Positions 1-9,621 of a stretch of DNA of 27,542 nucleotides are shown piece by piece. The position numbers were made by a program, and so were the translations under genes. Each line of letters begins with the position of its first letter. Within the stretch, counting starts at the first letter, position 1. Source of the stretch: Amphimedon queenslandica (lineage: Eukaryota > Porifera > Demospongiae > Haplosclerida > Niphatidae); contig NW_003546310.1 of NCBI RefSeq assembly GCF_000090795.2, positions 1-27,542 on the forward strand, read 5' to 3'. The notes under the pieces were generated by a model. It was not told the DNA's origin. It made no database searches and worked only from the letters and a program-made list of their open reading frames with translations.

Positions 1-690
1 TGTTGTCAAGTTCACAATTATCATTGCATATCATAAGTCATAACATTAATTGTTTGTTTTTTAAAATAAAATAAAACACTTGATAAAACAGAATCAATAC
101 CTTCTTTTAGCTGGAAACCTCCACTAAAGTATTGCAGTAGCCAGTAAGTTGATTCCAAGCATAGCTTAGCAGAGCTGCAGATCTGAGCATGCGCGACCAC
201 ACCCAAATTTTGGAGCACATATGGCAAGCTTCTTTAATTAACAAAATGGCGGCATGCAGCTAAGATGGCTCGATCCAACAGTCACAGTATCACTTTTTCC
301 TCATTTGAAGAATGATCTGATGGGACATGGACCTGCGCATAGACTGTTGGAGTAGATTGGTGTAAGAATTATCCTCGTAGCACCAACTGATACCGAGATA
401 CACACCGACAACTGGATTGACAGGACTTCTGACTTGATGATGATGATGATGATGAAGATGAAAAAAGGTGGCTGAACAAAACGGCTGGTTCGCCGATTTT
501 TGGATTTTCTCTTAGATAAGGTCTAGAGCCACGCTAGTGGTACCAATGGAGTCCTCTGGTCAAGATAAGGTCCTCTAAGAAGTCTGGTAAGTATAGGAGC
601 TCGTTTTCCCGGTATAGCAAGGCTGCAAAAGTCGTGGCAGCCATTTTGTTTGGGGGTGAATCCTACTTAGTAACACTACCGCGTTACTAA
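1..690 (-). repeat. R1 dispersed repeat, copy 1 (cut by the window start)
   Basis: This is the reverse-complement copy of a repeat also found at 5058-6300, 14205-15116 and 18286-19456. Shared landmarks are the terminal hairpin at 669-688 (AGTAACACTACCGCGTTACT here), the adjoining GAATCCTACTT, a 'gcagcc...gcaaaag' block near 620-645, a GAT/ATG microsatellite near 434-460, and the block ending in the 'tatcattgcatatcat' stretch at the left edge. After CTAA at 687-690 the sequence becomes unique, starting with T. The other end, including the large palindrome seen in copies 2 and 4, lies outside the window. No coding capacity is evident; the short minus ORF at 21-227 is within the repeat. Confidence 0.85.
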
Positions 691-718
691 TAGTGCAGGA
701 ACTTTTTCTGAAAAATGG

Positions 719-940
719 TTCCAAAATTACCCCAAAATTTTATTACATTTTCTGATACATATTGATGTCCTTATGCTATGTAGAAAGTTTCAGCTGATTC
801 CGACTTCAATTTTTCGAGTTAAGACCTTTTTCAATAAAATCTCAAAATTTGGATTTTTCCAAGAATGTCTTCAAAATCACCCCAAATTTTTATTACATTT
901 TTGATACACATTGATGTCCTTATGCTTTGTACAAAGTTTC
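719..940. repeat. Tandem duplication, about 150-bp period
   Basis: A block of about 72 bp at 719-791 recurs at 869-940 with only scattered differences. Both carry an 'accccaaa...tttattacatttt' stretch, then 'ttgatgtccttatgct' and 'aaagtttc'. The 77 bp between them are not clearly repeated. Function unknown. Confidence 0.7.
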
Positions 941-1040
941 CAATAAAATTTTCACAAATTTTTAAAGTTACTCAAAAACGAGAGCACTAAAGTGCATACC
1001 CTCGCCACATCTGCAACAGTTTTAATAAATTAAGAAAAAA

Positions 1041-1166
1041 TAATTAGTGAAAGTTTTGAGACGGAGAAGAAGCTTCAGCATGTAATACATTTATTAAAAC
1101 TTAGTGAATGTTTTGAGACAGAGAATGTTTTGTATTTTTTAGATAAAGAAGAAGCTTCAGCATGTT
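1041..1166. repeat. Imperfect direct duplication
   Basis: The pattern 'agtgaaagttttgagac' then 'agaagaagcttcagcatgt' at 1046-1083 repeats at about 1102-1166. The second copy has an extra 20-odd bp inserted between the two halves. The rest of 941-1656 shows no gene and no further structure that I can support. Confidence 0.6.
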
Positions 1167-1656
1167 TGCTGACTGCTGCATGCTGCAGCAATGTAAAGGT
1201 GTGGCTGCAATGAAGGTGTGGCTCAATCAAGCCATGCACACAGTGATGGAGTAATGGTGGGCTAAGTGGTCAAGAAAGCTTTAGTTTTTCTTGACTTTTA
1301 AACAGTTTAGCATACAATTGTTCGGCTCTATTTGTTGCATGCAAACTTCTATTGAGTCCCTGATGTTTAAAGACTCTGTCCGCTACTTCTGGAGAAGAGA
1401 GCCTCGCCACAAGGTATGAATGTTTGGGCTCTCATATCTTGAAAACGAAGATGATTGGAGCAATTTCTTACATTATAATAAAAGATAAAGTTTTGTTCTA
1501 TTGCTTCATTAGTTTTTTGCTATGATTCCTTTCACGATGAGAGAGTTGTGCGAGTGCCGACCTAAGTTTAACAACATTGTTAGCTTTTGCTCCGGCGGAA
1601 AAGATAAATGAAGCAGTAGGCTGATAGGAACAAACTTTTCCTAGCTCTAGTGTTGA

Positions 1657-2234
1657 TTATAAGACTCTTAAGAACTCAAATAGAAAGCAGCAGAGGCTTG
1701 AAAACAGATTTGGCTTGGACACACACACTGACAGGACGACTGCTTTACCCTCGCTTCCACGCCTACGCGTGGTACATATGAAGTACTCATATGAATCAGC
1801 ATTGTACACAGCACGGCCAGGATTTGTCCTTGCTAAATTTTGATTATCTCTAGCTCCATAAGTATAATCATTGGTACGACCAAAAGCATGACTCCACTCA
1901 TGCATTAGGATACCTTCCTTTGTAGGAGCACCACTGCGAACACAGTAGATACCTTTACTGTGGAATGATGGGCAAAGAAAGACGGTTTTCGATCCTTTGT
2001 ATGTGAATGCATTCCAGTTGGATCGGCAGCGAGATGGATTGATGCTGTAGGTCACAGTGTTACGTCTTACTCCCCAATAGCAGGCTGAGAGAATACGTTT
2101 GACAATAGCAGCACGAGAGCTGGTATAGGCCCCAAACCATCTCCTGTAGTGGGCAGTATTTTTAACTAGCCTGTAAGCTCTTGCAAATTTATTGCAGATA
2201 CGTTTGTGTGCAAGAAGGATGTGATGTCTTAATG
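1657..2234 (-). CDS. M35 aspzincin (peptidyl-Lys type) metalloprotease, catalytic domain exon
   Basis: Reading on the minus strand, an open frame runs from a likely splice acceptor at 2235-2236 to a stop at 1657. It contains the zinc-binding helix motif HEWSH at 1888-1902. About six residues further comes the GRTNDYTYG block, whose Asp at 1867-1869 is the expected third zinc ligand of the aspzincin group. The final NADSYEYF matches the end of the family's LysM35 domain, and upstream KNTAHYRRWFGAY also fits. The region before the domain (signal peptide and propeptide, expected for a secreted protease) is missing and would lie in upstream exons I could not place. A donor GTAAAG at 1747-1748 may end the exon just after the domain; otherwise a 30-residue unrelated tail is read through. 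No stop or frameshift interrupts the domain, which sets it apart from its neighbours. Family assignment is strong; whether the gene is complete and expressed is unknown. Confidence 0.8.
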
Positions 2235-2332
2235 CTAATAATAGATATTAAATTTAGGAGTCCTTTACAAAAGAACTTTCTAGTTTGGCAGGTATTATAT
2301 GTATTATGTACACTTTTATTTTTTTTTCATAA

Positions 2333-2825
2333 TGTTTATGGTCCTGGGACCTATTACTGATAATGTATCATAGATTCAATGCTTTGTGCAATGATGTTTT
2401 AACCAGGCATTCAGGCTACTTCATTACTCCCATTAGAATCAATGGCAGTGCTGTTGAAAGCATATTTTGTTCTTTAAAATATGTGACCATAATTGACAAA
2501 AGGGCCCTTATGGCGGATTTTAAAATTAATCGTTATAATGGAAAATATCAACCTGTGAGTGCTTTGTTAGACAATCATTGTTTCTAAAAGTTTCATGGTA
2601 ACTTTTTGCATCCTGTGGAGTAATTTTATGATAACTGGGGCTCAGGAAGTTGGATTTCTTAGGCTAGAAAGACAAATTTCACTACCCGCCATAAGGTACC
2701 TTTTGTCAATTATGGTCACATATATTGCTGGTGGAAACTTATCATCAACTAATTATGCTACCTCCCTCTCATCGCTTGTTACACACAAGGACATTCAAAT
2801 AAATGAGCATTCAGAAAAAGGCTGA
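2333..2825 (+). pseudogene. Transposon-type protein, C-terminal part (INGSAVESIF family), split by a MITE
   Basis: Two plus-strand pieces in different frames belong to one protein. The first (2333-2479) reads NALCNDVLTRHSGYFITP then IRINGSAVESIFCSLKY. The second (2723-2808) reads AGGNLSSTNYATSLSSLVTH. I recall this order (NGSAVE..FSQLKY, then GGKLSSxNYxTA) from the C-terminal part of repetitive, unnamed proteins in sponges and corals, probably transposase-related. A MITE at 2482-2720 lies exactly between them; with it and one TA left out, the two frames are in phase. The frame ends at a TGA near 2822, where relatives carry on a few residues. An upstream TAA at 2330 means the earlier exons are missing or spliced in. 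It converges with the minus-strand gene at 2860-4045. The enzymatic role is not established. Confidence 0.6.
2482..2720. mobile_element. MITE, 239 bp, TA target duplication (Tc1/mariner-type)
   Basis: Terminal inverted repeats of 35 bp occupy 2482-2516 and 2686-2720, each starting TGTGACCATAATTGACAAAA inward, with two mismatches. TA flanks both sides (2480-2481 and 2721-2722), the usual target duplication of Tc1/mariner elements. The internal part has no coding capacity. It sits inside a coding frame (see the 2333-2825 entry), so the insertion is datable relative to that gene. Confidence 0.85.
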
Positions 2826-2859
2826 AGAACTGATATTGGAAAGTTAATCTAAATCATGC

Positions 2860-4045
2860 CTGATAATAATGATTTTTTTGTACATGTAGAGTAATTGGGT
2901 TATGATTTATGTAAGTGATTTGTTTTATATTTAGTACGTATGTTATCTTCTTTTTATGGCAATGTTGGGTTTTGAGTGCATCACATAAGCTCAGATCTGC
3001 CTTAACAGCTTTTCCACTTCTTTCTAGATCTATTTCAACAGCTGCTGTCATGTATTCATTAACACGTGCATGAAACATCATAATGGACAGTTCCCTATAA
3101 ATTTGAGGAATTGCGGAGTTCATTGGATCCACTCCAATAGCCTTGATGCATTTAACAAATATATCATATTTTTGTTTATCTTCTCCAATTTTGGAACAAT
3201 CTATTGCTATCATGTGTTGCCCATGCTCATGTGATTGATCCTCATTCGCCAGACTGGAAACCATTTCAAGTAATGCCCTAAGATATGGAAGCATACAGGA
3301 ATCCATAGTGACTAATCCCCCGATTTAGCTGTTGTACAGCATAGGGTATGAAAGGCAGCTGATCATGTTTAATCATAAGCTTCTTTAAGACTGACATTGT
3401 ATTTTCTTTACTTGAGTCTCCTTTATACTTTTCACAAAGTGAATGTAATGCAAAGCCTCCATACTGGTAAAGAGAGACATTGCTTTCAACAAGTAGCTCG
3501 TAGCTGCTTGTTTCTGTTGCTAAATGACTTTTGATGTTATTTACTTTTTCAGTCATTATGTCATATACAATGTGAGCAATAGTGGATATCACTATTCTGT
3601 GTTCATGAATACTGGCTTCATATTTACACTTCTCTGTTACTGACTTCAGTATGGAGTAACAGCTGTCTGAGTCGATTGGAACAGGAGCTATGAAAAACTC
3701 CTTAATTTTCATCAGCCAGGCTTGCTCAAACATTCCAAATCTTTTTCCTTTTGAATATTGCTGCAATAAAACAATGTAATTTGAAACCATTTTTTGAACA
3801 ATGTTGGAAAAGTCTTCTGAGCAAAGTGCATCTACAAACTTTCTACGAACTTCACTATATTTTACATCTGCACCAGATTTTAGCTTCGAAATAACTAGCT
3901 TGACTATTTCCCCACCTTCTTTTTCCTAAACTCTAATATCTTGAATCATGGAATAAATGTCTTACTTTAACACTTTAGCCTTCAAGCTCTTTCCAGTTGA
4001 TTGTCTCTTCCTTTGTGGAGCTATGGGCCTAGCCTGCTGCTTCTA
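2860..4045 (-). pseudogene. Uncharacterised repetitive sponge-type protein (LYQYGGFALHS family)
   Basis: Likely exons on the minus strand: about 4045-3966, very basic (QARPIAPQRKRQSTGKS, NLS-like) and ending in a GTAAG donor; then about 3925-2900, after a 40-bp candidate intron. The second part opens with EGGEIVKLVISKLKSG, is mostly helical, carries SLYQYGGFALHSLCEKYK in the middle, then QQLNRGG, and a C-terminal stretch ending SGKAVKADLSLCDALK. One base in the G-run near 3322-3326 shifts the frame between the two long open stretches, and the exon junction phase also does not fit, so this copy is broken. I recognise the pattern from abundant unnamed proteins in sponge genomes, but know no function and see no catalytic motif. 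It lies just downstream of the RecQ-like pseudogene on the same strand. Confidence 0.5.
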
Positions 4046-4261
4046 CGTGTGTGGGTGTGGCTTAATAATGATATTCATAATGTCTAAAAATAGTATATCC
4101 TCTAGACAGAGCTAACAGGAGAAAACTCTAATGAAAGAGTGGGCGCTTCGCACTCCTCTCCTTCTTTACCACCCCCTCCATCCATCATGGACTCCTGTTA
4201 CAATGTATTATAATACTTGGAAGTGAAGTTCTTTTCTCTATCAATCCATCAAAATTGGTTT

Positions 4262-4966
4262 TAAGGCACTGTTGTAATCATTTTAGATAGCAAAATTAGT
4301 AAATGTCATGTATGTTTTGTTTGGTGACTTCAATATCAACACTGGATTGATCATACCTAATTTGGCCTGAACTTCATTACGAAGGTCACTTGTGGATGTT
4401 GCAGTTAATGCCATAACTGCGTGATTAAGAGACATTGTTCGAACCTCACCAACCCTTGCAAAAGCCTCTCTAAATGTTAGACCCCTAAGTTTAATTAAAA
4501 TTGCTGATTTAAAAAGTTATCAAAAAAATTACCATTTGACAACACAATGTGCTTCATCTACTACAATTCCAAGTAACTTTTCTTGATATAATTTGGTCTC
4601 CAATAACTTTCTCCACTTTCCAACCAATAACTCGGGACTTATAGAAACTAGAGAATGTTTGCCATCAGTGATTTATTTCAGAGATTCTGGATCACTGTCT
4701 GATGTGATGGAGGCAGCTGAAATACCTTGATTACTAAGGACACTGATTTGATCAGATATAAGAGCAAGTAGTGTGCTAATAATGACTAATTGATCCTTTA
4801 GTTCCATAAAAGATGTCATAAGCTAGAGGCAAGCAGCAGTAGCATGCCTTTTTACCATCCTTAAAGAAAATGATGTAGATGAAGTTTTAATGCTCATAAT
4901 TTGCCCTGCCACTTTTGTGTGCCCCATCCCTTTCATAAAATGAATAGTCTTGAACTCTGCAGCCAT
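4262..4966 (-). pseudogene. RecQ-like DEAH-box helicase, N-terminal half (copy B)
   Basis: A likely start ATG lies at 4964-4966 (MAAEFKTI). RecQ helicase motifs follow in order on the minus strand: a ruined Walker A region (FFKDGKKACYCCLPLAYD in a shifted frame, lacking the GxGKT/S loop); motif Ia-like LLALISDQISVLSNQG; SISPELLVGKWRKLL; motif II DEAHCVVKW near 4534-4560; then, after a 48-bp GT-AG intron at 4485-4532, FREAFARVGEVR and motif III ALTATST. It stops at the fold-1/fold-2 junction, so RecA domain 2 and the zinc domain are absent. A frameshift near 4780-4860, an in-frame TAG and a TAA before the SISPELL block make it a pseudogene. R1 copy 2 begins about 90 bp upstream of the start. 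Family certainty is high; the relation to cellular RECQ genes is unknown. Confidence 0.8.
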
Positions 4967-5057
4967 CCAAATAACTCATAGAGCTAAATAACAATGACTA
5001 CCAAAATTACATGACAACAGTATCAGCAATTGTCAAAACCTGATCACATTGTCCCTA

Positions 5058-6300
5058 TTAGTAACGCGGTAGCGTTACTAAGTAGGATTCACCTCCAAAA
5101 AAATGGCTGCCACAACTTTTGCAGCCTTGCTATACTGGGAAAACCAGCTCCTATGCTTACCAGACTATGTAAAGGACCTTATCTCGACCAGAGGACTCCT
5201 ATGGTACAACTAGCGCGGCTCTAGACCTTGTCTAAGCAAAAGGTCAAAAATTGGCGAACAGGCAGTTTTGTTTAGCCACCTTTTTTCATCCTCATCATCA
5301 TCTTCATCAAGTCCTGTCAATCCAGTTGTCGGTGTGTATCTCAGCATCAGTTGACGCTACAAAGATTATTCTTACACCAATATACTCCAACAGTGTATGC
5401 GCAGGTCCATGTCCCATCAGATCATTCTTCAAGTAAAAAAGTGATAATGTGACTGCTGGAGATAGCCATCTTAGCTGCATGCCGCCATATTGTTAATTAC
5501 AGAAGCATGTGCACGTGCTCCAAAATTTAAGTATGATCGCGCATACTCAGATCTGCAGCTCTGGAAGAAGCAAGTTATTTCTTTACCAAGCTATGCTTAG
5601 AATCAACTACTGCAATACTTTAGTGGGGGTTTCCATTTAAAAGAAGGTATTAATCTTACATGTTACTGTTTTATCAAGTGTGTTATTTCATTTTATTTAA
5701 GAAAAAATCAATTAATTAATGTATGATATGCAATGATAATAATTATCAATGACAACAGCCTGGAAGAACAGGTATAGCACCAACATTGCAGGGAAGATGG
5801 ACACTCTCAGCTCACAGCTTCTTGAACAAGGACTTGTGTCAAGACTAGTATTAATTTTAGTTGTCATCAGGATAGTTGATATTCCTTCTGCATGTCTATA
5901 CAATGCTGTTTCTCATAAATGCTGAAAAGTCATAACATTATAACAATGATAATAATAATAATAAAGAAAATTATTGTTTGCGTGAAATCAGCAAGCATCA
6001 CAATGGCAAGTAACAAAAATATTATAAATAATATTTTAAAAATCAGCACAAACAAGAACATAAAAAATTGTAAACAACAAGGTTAAGTAGGATTCCGAAC
6101 GACCAATGACAATACGAAATGAAAATGCTACTCGTGATGCAAATTCTACTTTACATTGCAAGGTTATCTGTAATTCTTACATATCATTGAACGTACAATG
6201 TACAGTAGAATTTGTGTCACGAGTAGGATTTTTATTTATTATTTTCATTGGTCGTTCGGAATCCTACTAACCTTGTTATTTTTAATTTTTTATGTTCTTG
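5058..6300 (+). repeat. R1 dispersed repeat, copy 2 (full length)
   Basis: This begins TTAGTAACGCGGTAGCGTTAC next to a host A at 5057. The hairpin AGTAACGC-GGTA-GCGTTACT spans 5060-5079, followed by AGTAGGATTCACC. It then follows copies 1, 3 and 4 through the tcatcatcatc microsatellite (near 5290-5310), 'gcatactcagatctgcagctct', 'cttcttgaacaaggacttgtgtc' and 'aagtcataac', and ends with the palindrome at 6053-6300. Similarity to copy 4 stops right at the outer edge of the palindrome. I see no target-site duplication between the two flanks. Short ORFs inside, including 5712-5903 on the minus strand, are not convincing. Confidence 0.85.
6053..6300. repeat. 248-bp palindrome at the end of R1 copy 2
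   Basis: Arms at 6053-6158 and 6196-6300 are inverted copies of each other, starting caagaacataaaaaatt outward and reaching caatgta at the loop. The spacer is about 37 bp. The arms contain AGTAGGATTC / GAATCCTACT, the same 10 bp found beside the hairpin at the opposite end of R1. The structure could form a very stable hairpin as RNA or single-stranded DNA. Confidence 0.85.
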
Positions 6301-6607
6301 TACAACTATAAGAGATTGTCATTGCATAAGAACTTTGTGAAGAAGTTGACCTATCTTCTCTTGATGCTCACCAGTGTGCACTATGCTTGTTTCATTAGGC
6401 AAATTGCCATAAAAGCTGTTGCAGCCATGATCAGCTCCACCGTGTTGCTTGCTATCGCATGGCGCGTGGCAATTTAACCACAAAATAATTAATAGAGGCA
6501 TGACACTACCTTTCAGGCAGGGCAAAAGTGGAGCGTATCTCTCACACATCATGTGCACATGCGCTGTTGGGTATGGCAAAAACTGTGGCAAGACTGTTGT
6601 GACTTGA

Positions 6608-6777
6608 AAATGTAAGAGAAGACACAAGAAACACATTAGGAGGAAAGAAAGAATAAAGTGTCAGTTGGATAATCTAAAGTCAGAGAAAGAAAATTTTATA
6701 CACCAAGTAATTAATCAGCCTAAGAGAAATGATACTTTAAATAATTTATTAAAGTGGTCCATTAGCATGCCACATTA
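6608..6777 (+). pseudogene. Possible coding remnant, basic then coiled-coil-like
   Basis: A 56-codon open stretch reads RRHKKHIRRKERIKCQLDNL followed by KSEKENFIHQV, ending at a TAG. The composition (basic cluster, then alternating K/E with spaced Leu/Ile) is more protein-like than its surroundings. There is no start codon, no recognised family and no clear splice partner. It may be chance. Confidence 0.2.
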
Positions 6778-7896
6778 GAATAGCTGCATTACAAAGATTA
6801 CTTAGGCAGTATCAAAATGCATGTGATATGTTCAGGTATGAATACAATTTGAGATGTTTATAATGTGCACATGACCTGGCACTCTCAGCCTGGGCTACCA
6901 TGACAACACTTTGGTTCATTCCCAATTATTATTTAAAATTGGTGTATATATTATGCGGTTTTGAATTTTGATTTTATCTAGTGTGGGTGTGAGGATTACA
7001 GTATACTTTAAAATGATTATTATAATTTACGATAGCATATTCAAAGTTGTACAATAGACGTTTATTTGGTGCTGGTATACACAGAAAAAATACAGTGCAT
7101 TATGCACACCAAAATTATATCACACTACATGTGTGTTTTTACACTCCACAAAAAGTGTCATACCCACAATATCCGGTGTGTATGCGCAACAATACAGGTT
7201 GACAGCAAAATTATCAAAATTCTTCTGTAATGTAATATTTTAATGGAATTAATTGTTGATTGTTAATACTATAAATACACAAAGCATGATGATCAGCTAA
7301 TTTATGAACTTCATAAATGTGATGTACAGGTGGAGAAGTAATTAACACCTCAAAAACTGTGGGTAACGTATCCTTGGAGAATGAAGTAACAGGTATTCAC
7401 TTGGAACACAATAATGTCAACAATGTGTCTCCAAACACTAGCAGGAGATTATTTCTTGTTACCACAATAGCACCTGATTTATAAAGAATACTTCTGGTCT
7501 GCGCCCAGCCTACACTATACATAATACATAATTACATACGTAAATGTACATAAAAAATTGTAATCACAATAGTATAAGTACTTACATGGTAATTTCCTCT
7601 TGTGCACTAATCCCCTTTCTTAACAGTTTATCACTAAGTGTGCAAATCTCAACCATAACTGTTTGCGTACGTAATGCCAAGAATAATATAAAATTTGATT
7701 ATTATGCACATGCACATAATAGCTGCATGGTAAAAGAAATTATCCTGAAGTTTTAGACAAAACATTTCTTCTTTTCATACGAACAAATACATAATTTGAT
7801 TATACATACATGCAAGTATAATACACAATCAGCACTAACTTAGTTCTCCCAATTGTCCATTCTTTGAAAACATAATAGTCACAAAACAAGTAGTAG
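6778..7896. other. Gene-free stretch
   Basis: This is AT-rich sequence with scattered short palindromes such as gtgcattatgcac near 7097. The ORF of about 70 codons at 7544-7756 has no protein-like features. I see no repeat family shared with the rest of the window. Confidence 0.5.
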
Positions 7897-9312
7897 CACA
7901 TTTAATTATGACGGTGTTCTGCTAAAATTTTTTCAATGTTTTTTAAGCATTTCACTCTCAGACCAAGTGATTTCATTTTTGAAGTAACTGTGCTTGGCTT
8001 CAAAGCACATGCACCAATACCGACATGCTGGTCCAAAACTGAAATAAAATTTTAATAATATAGCTGTATTTGCAATGTACAATAATTATGCACATACTTC
8101 TATCTATCACACCGTTTGCAATTACGCATGAATACATGTATAACATGCATTAAGAATTTGAGTTATTAATGTATTATGTTTTATCTTACGTCAGTAACCA
8201 TTCTGGAAGGTGTATTGTAATGAATTTTAGGAATTGCAGAAGCATCAGTGTAAAGCTGACAGATATTTTCATGATGTTCTTTTATTAAATCTTTTAAATA
8301 ACGAAAACATCCTCTTATGGGTCTTGTCCAAACACGTTATCACCAATTGTTAGCAAAAGCAAGAAGTTTTCCCAGCGAGGTTCACCTACAGGTATGAACT
8401 GTCCAACTAATAAAGGCAACAATCTGGCCAAGAACCACATTTGTGTTGCTATGATAGAATGAGGTATAACACTGACTCATGCATCATAATCAACATATTG
8501 GATTGTTTTACACTATGATCATGACAAGTAAAAGTAATGATTGAATGTTTCTTTAAACTATCATAATATCCATCAGGAAAACTTTCAATTTGTTCATTCA
8601 AAAATGATAGTAAAATAAGTTGTCTTTCTTTCTTGTGTTATGTAAATCAGCAACTCTTTTGTCTCATATTGTAAAGCACCTTCAAATATATCATGCCTAA
8701 TGTCAGATGCAAGACCTTCAGTCACATGAAAGAATTTCAATTGATTGAGGATTGAGTCTCAGACAATGCCATATGTCACAGCAATGTGGTCATGCAATGG
8801 TCCAGCGAGGTGTGTAACATTATTTGCATGTGTGATAAGGGTCCGTGGCTGAAATTCCACTAGTGTATGCATACATGTACACCAACTTTAATGAAAAAAT
8901 TCTTACTTTATATGACAAATCCTCAGCAATGGCCATGCAAAGTCTACATTTACGTAAAGCTGATGCCAAAGCTTTGTAACCAACAAGTGACCAACAAGCA
9001 AGGTTATCAGCACAAACAATGGTAATTGTTCCACCAAAATTATGCTGCTGTCCTTTAATATTAAGATCAACCCCTTCTGCACTGTTTGAACAAAAAACTA
9101 TGATGCATTTCATGCTTTTATTAATTACTTTTATCATACTTTCTAACTTTTATCATACTTTCCATAAAAGGTTGAAGTATTTTGTCAATCCCATACTCAT
9201 GACTTAATGAATGGCAAACAGTTGTAACAAGCTGTATAGCTTTAAGTGATAATCTCCATTCTGGTGGTATATTCCCCAAAATATGTGACCCGATATGAGA
9301 AAACAAGGCTAT
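7897..9312 (-). pseudogene. CACTA/KDZ-like transposon protein, C-terminal two thirds (copy 1)
   Basis: On the minus strand, in order: GNIPPEWRLSLKAIQLV (about 9260); HNFGGTITIVCADNLACW then GYKALASALRKCRLCMA; a 47-bp intron at 8860-8906; FQPRTLITHANNVTHLAGP; HVTEGLASDIRHDIFEGAL (a DxxHD block like the MHD motif of CACTA/KDZ-type transposases); QMWFLARLLPLLVGQF; KIHYNTPSRMV; a GTAAG donor near 8189; and CMCFEAKHSYFK (about 7990). I remember this order from unnamed repetitive proteins of sponges and corals. Damage: a 19-bp tandem duplication at 9125-9162, an in-frame TGA at 8759-8761, and further frameshifts near 8420, 8320 and 7975. The N-terminal third is missing upstream of 9312, where the divergent gene's region begins. 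The transposase assignment is by analogy only. Confidence 0.6.
9125..9162. repeat. 19-bp tandem duplication breaking the 7897-9312 frame
   Basis: TTACTTTTATCATACTTTC (9125-9143) is followed directly by the same 19 bp with one change (9144-9162). On the minus strand both units read GAAAGTATGATAAAAGT. The number 19 is not a multiple of three, so the duplication by itself explains the shift between the two open stretches on either side. Confidence 0.85.
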
Positions 9313-9542
9313 CTGCGGGATTTATCAATTTGAGCTAAGAGCCCATAATCACAAAAAATTTTTACCTATGCGAAATTCATTTTATTGCAAACATGTTATA
9401 TAAACAAAATCCTTTCATTTGGTACCAAAATCGGGGGTAGCGAAGCCTTCTTTTCTGAGTTAGAAGCCCTACGACACTTTTTCTTGATTGCGCATAGAGA
9501 ATGTTACACGGAGCTAACACGGAATAAAAACGAAGGGCTTTA

Positions 9543-9590
9543 ATGCTTTAAAGGTAACTATGGAGTCTCCATAGCAACTTTTAAAAGCAT
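9543..9590. repeat. 48-bp palindrome between divergent pseudogenes
   Basis: ATGCTTT-AAAGGTAACTATGGAG meets CTCCATAGCAACTTTTAAAAGCAT around a central T. The innermost 14 bp are perfect (TATGGAG/CTCCATA) and the outer parts are near-perfect. It lies 32 bp upstream of the first ATG of the plus-strand gene. It could be a terminal structure of that element or a bidirectional regulatory site; the sequence alone cannot decide. Confidence 0.7.
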
Positions 9591-9621
9591 AACGAAGACA
9601 AAGAAGACTATTTCAGGAAGT

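Noticed and set aside
21..227. Minus-strand ORF at the left edge
   Set aside because: It lies wholly within R1 copy 1, and its residues are not kept as a protein in the other copies.
5712..5903. R1-encoded peptide; a similar one lies at 14805-15026
   Set aside because: Both read a similar GISTILxTT and NTSLDTSPCSRS string, but this follows from DNA similarity of the repeat. The frames start and stop differently, and no codon-level constraint is evident.
6319..6636. Minus-strand ORF of 105 codons
   Set aside because: No family pattern, and irregular Cys/Leu-rich composition expected of chance translation in this region.
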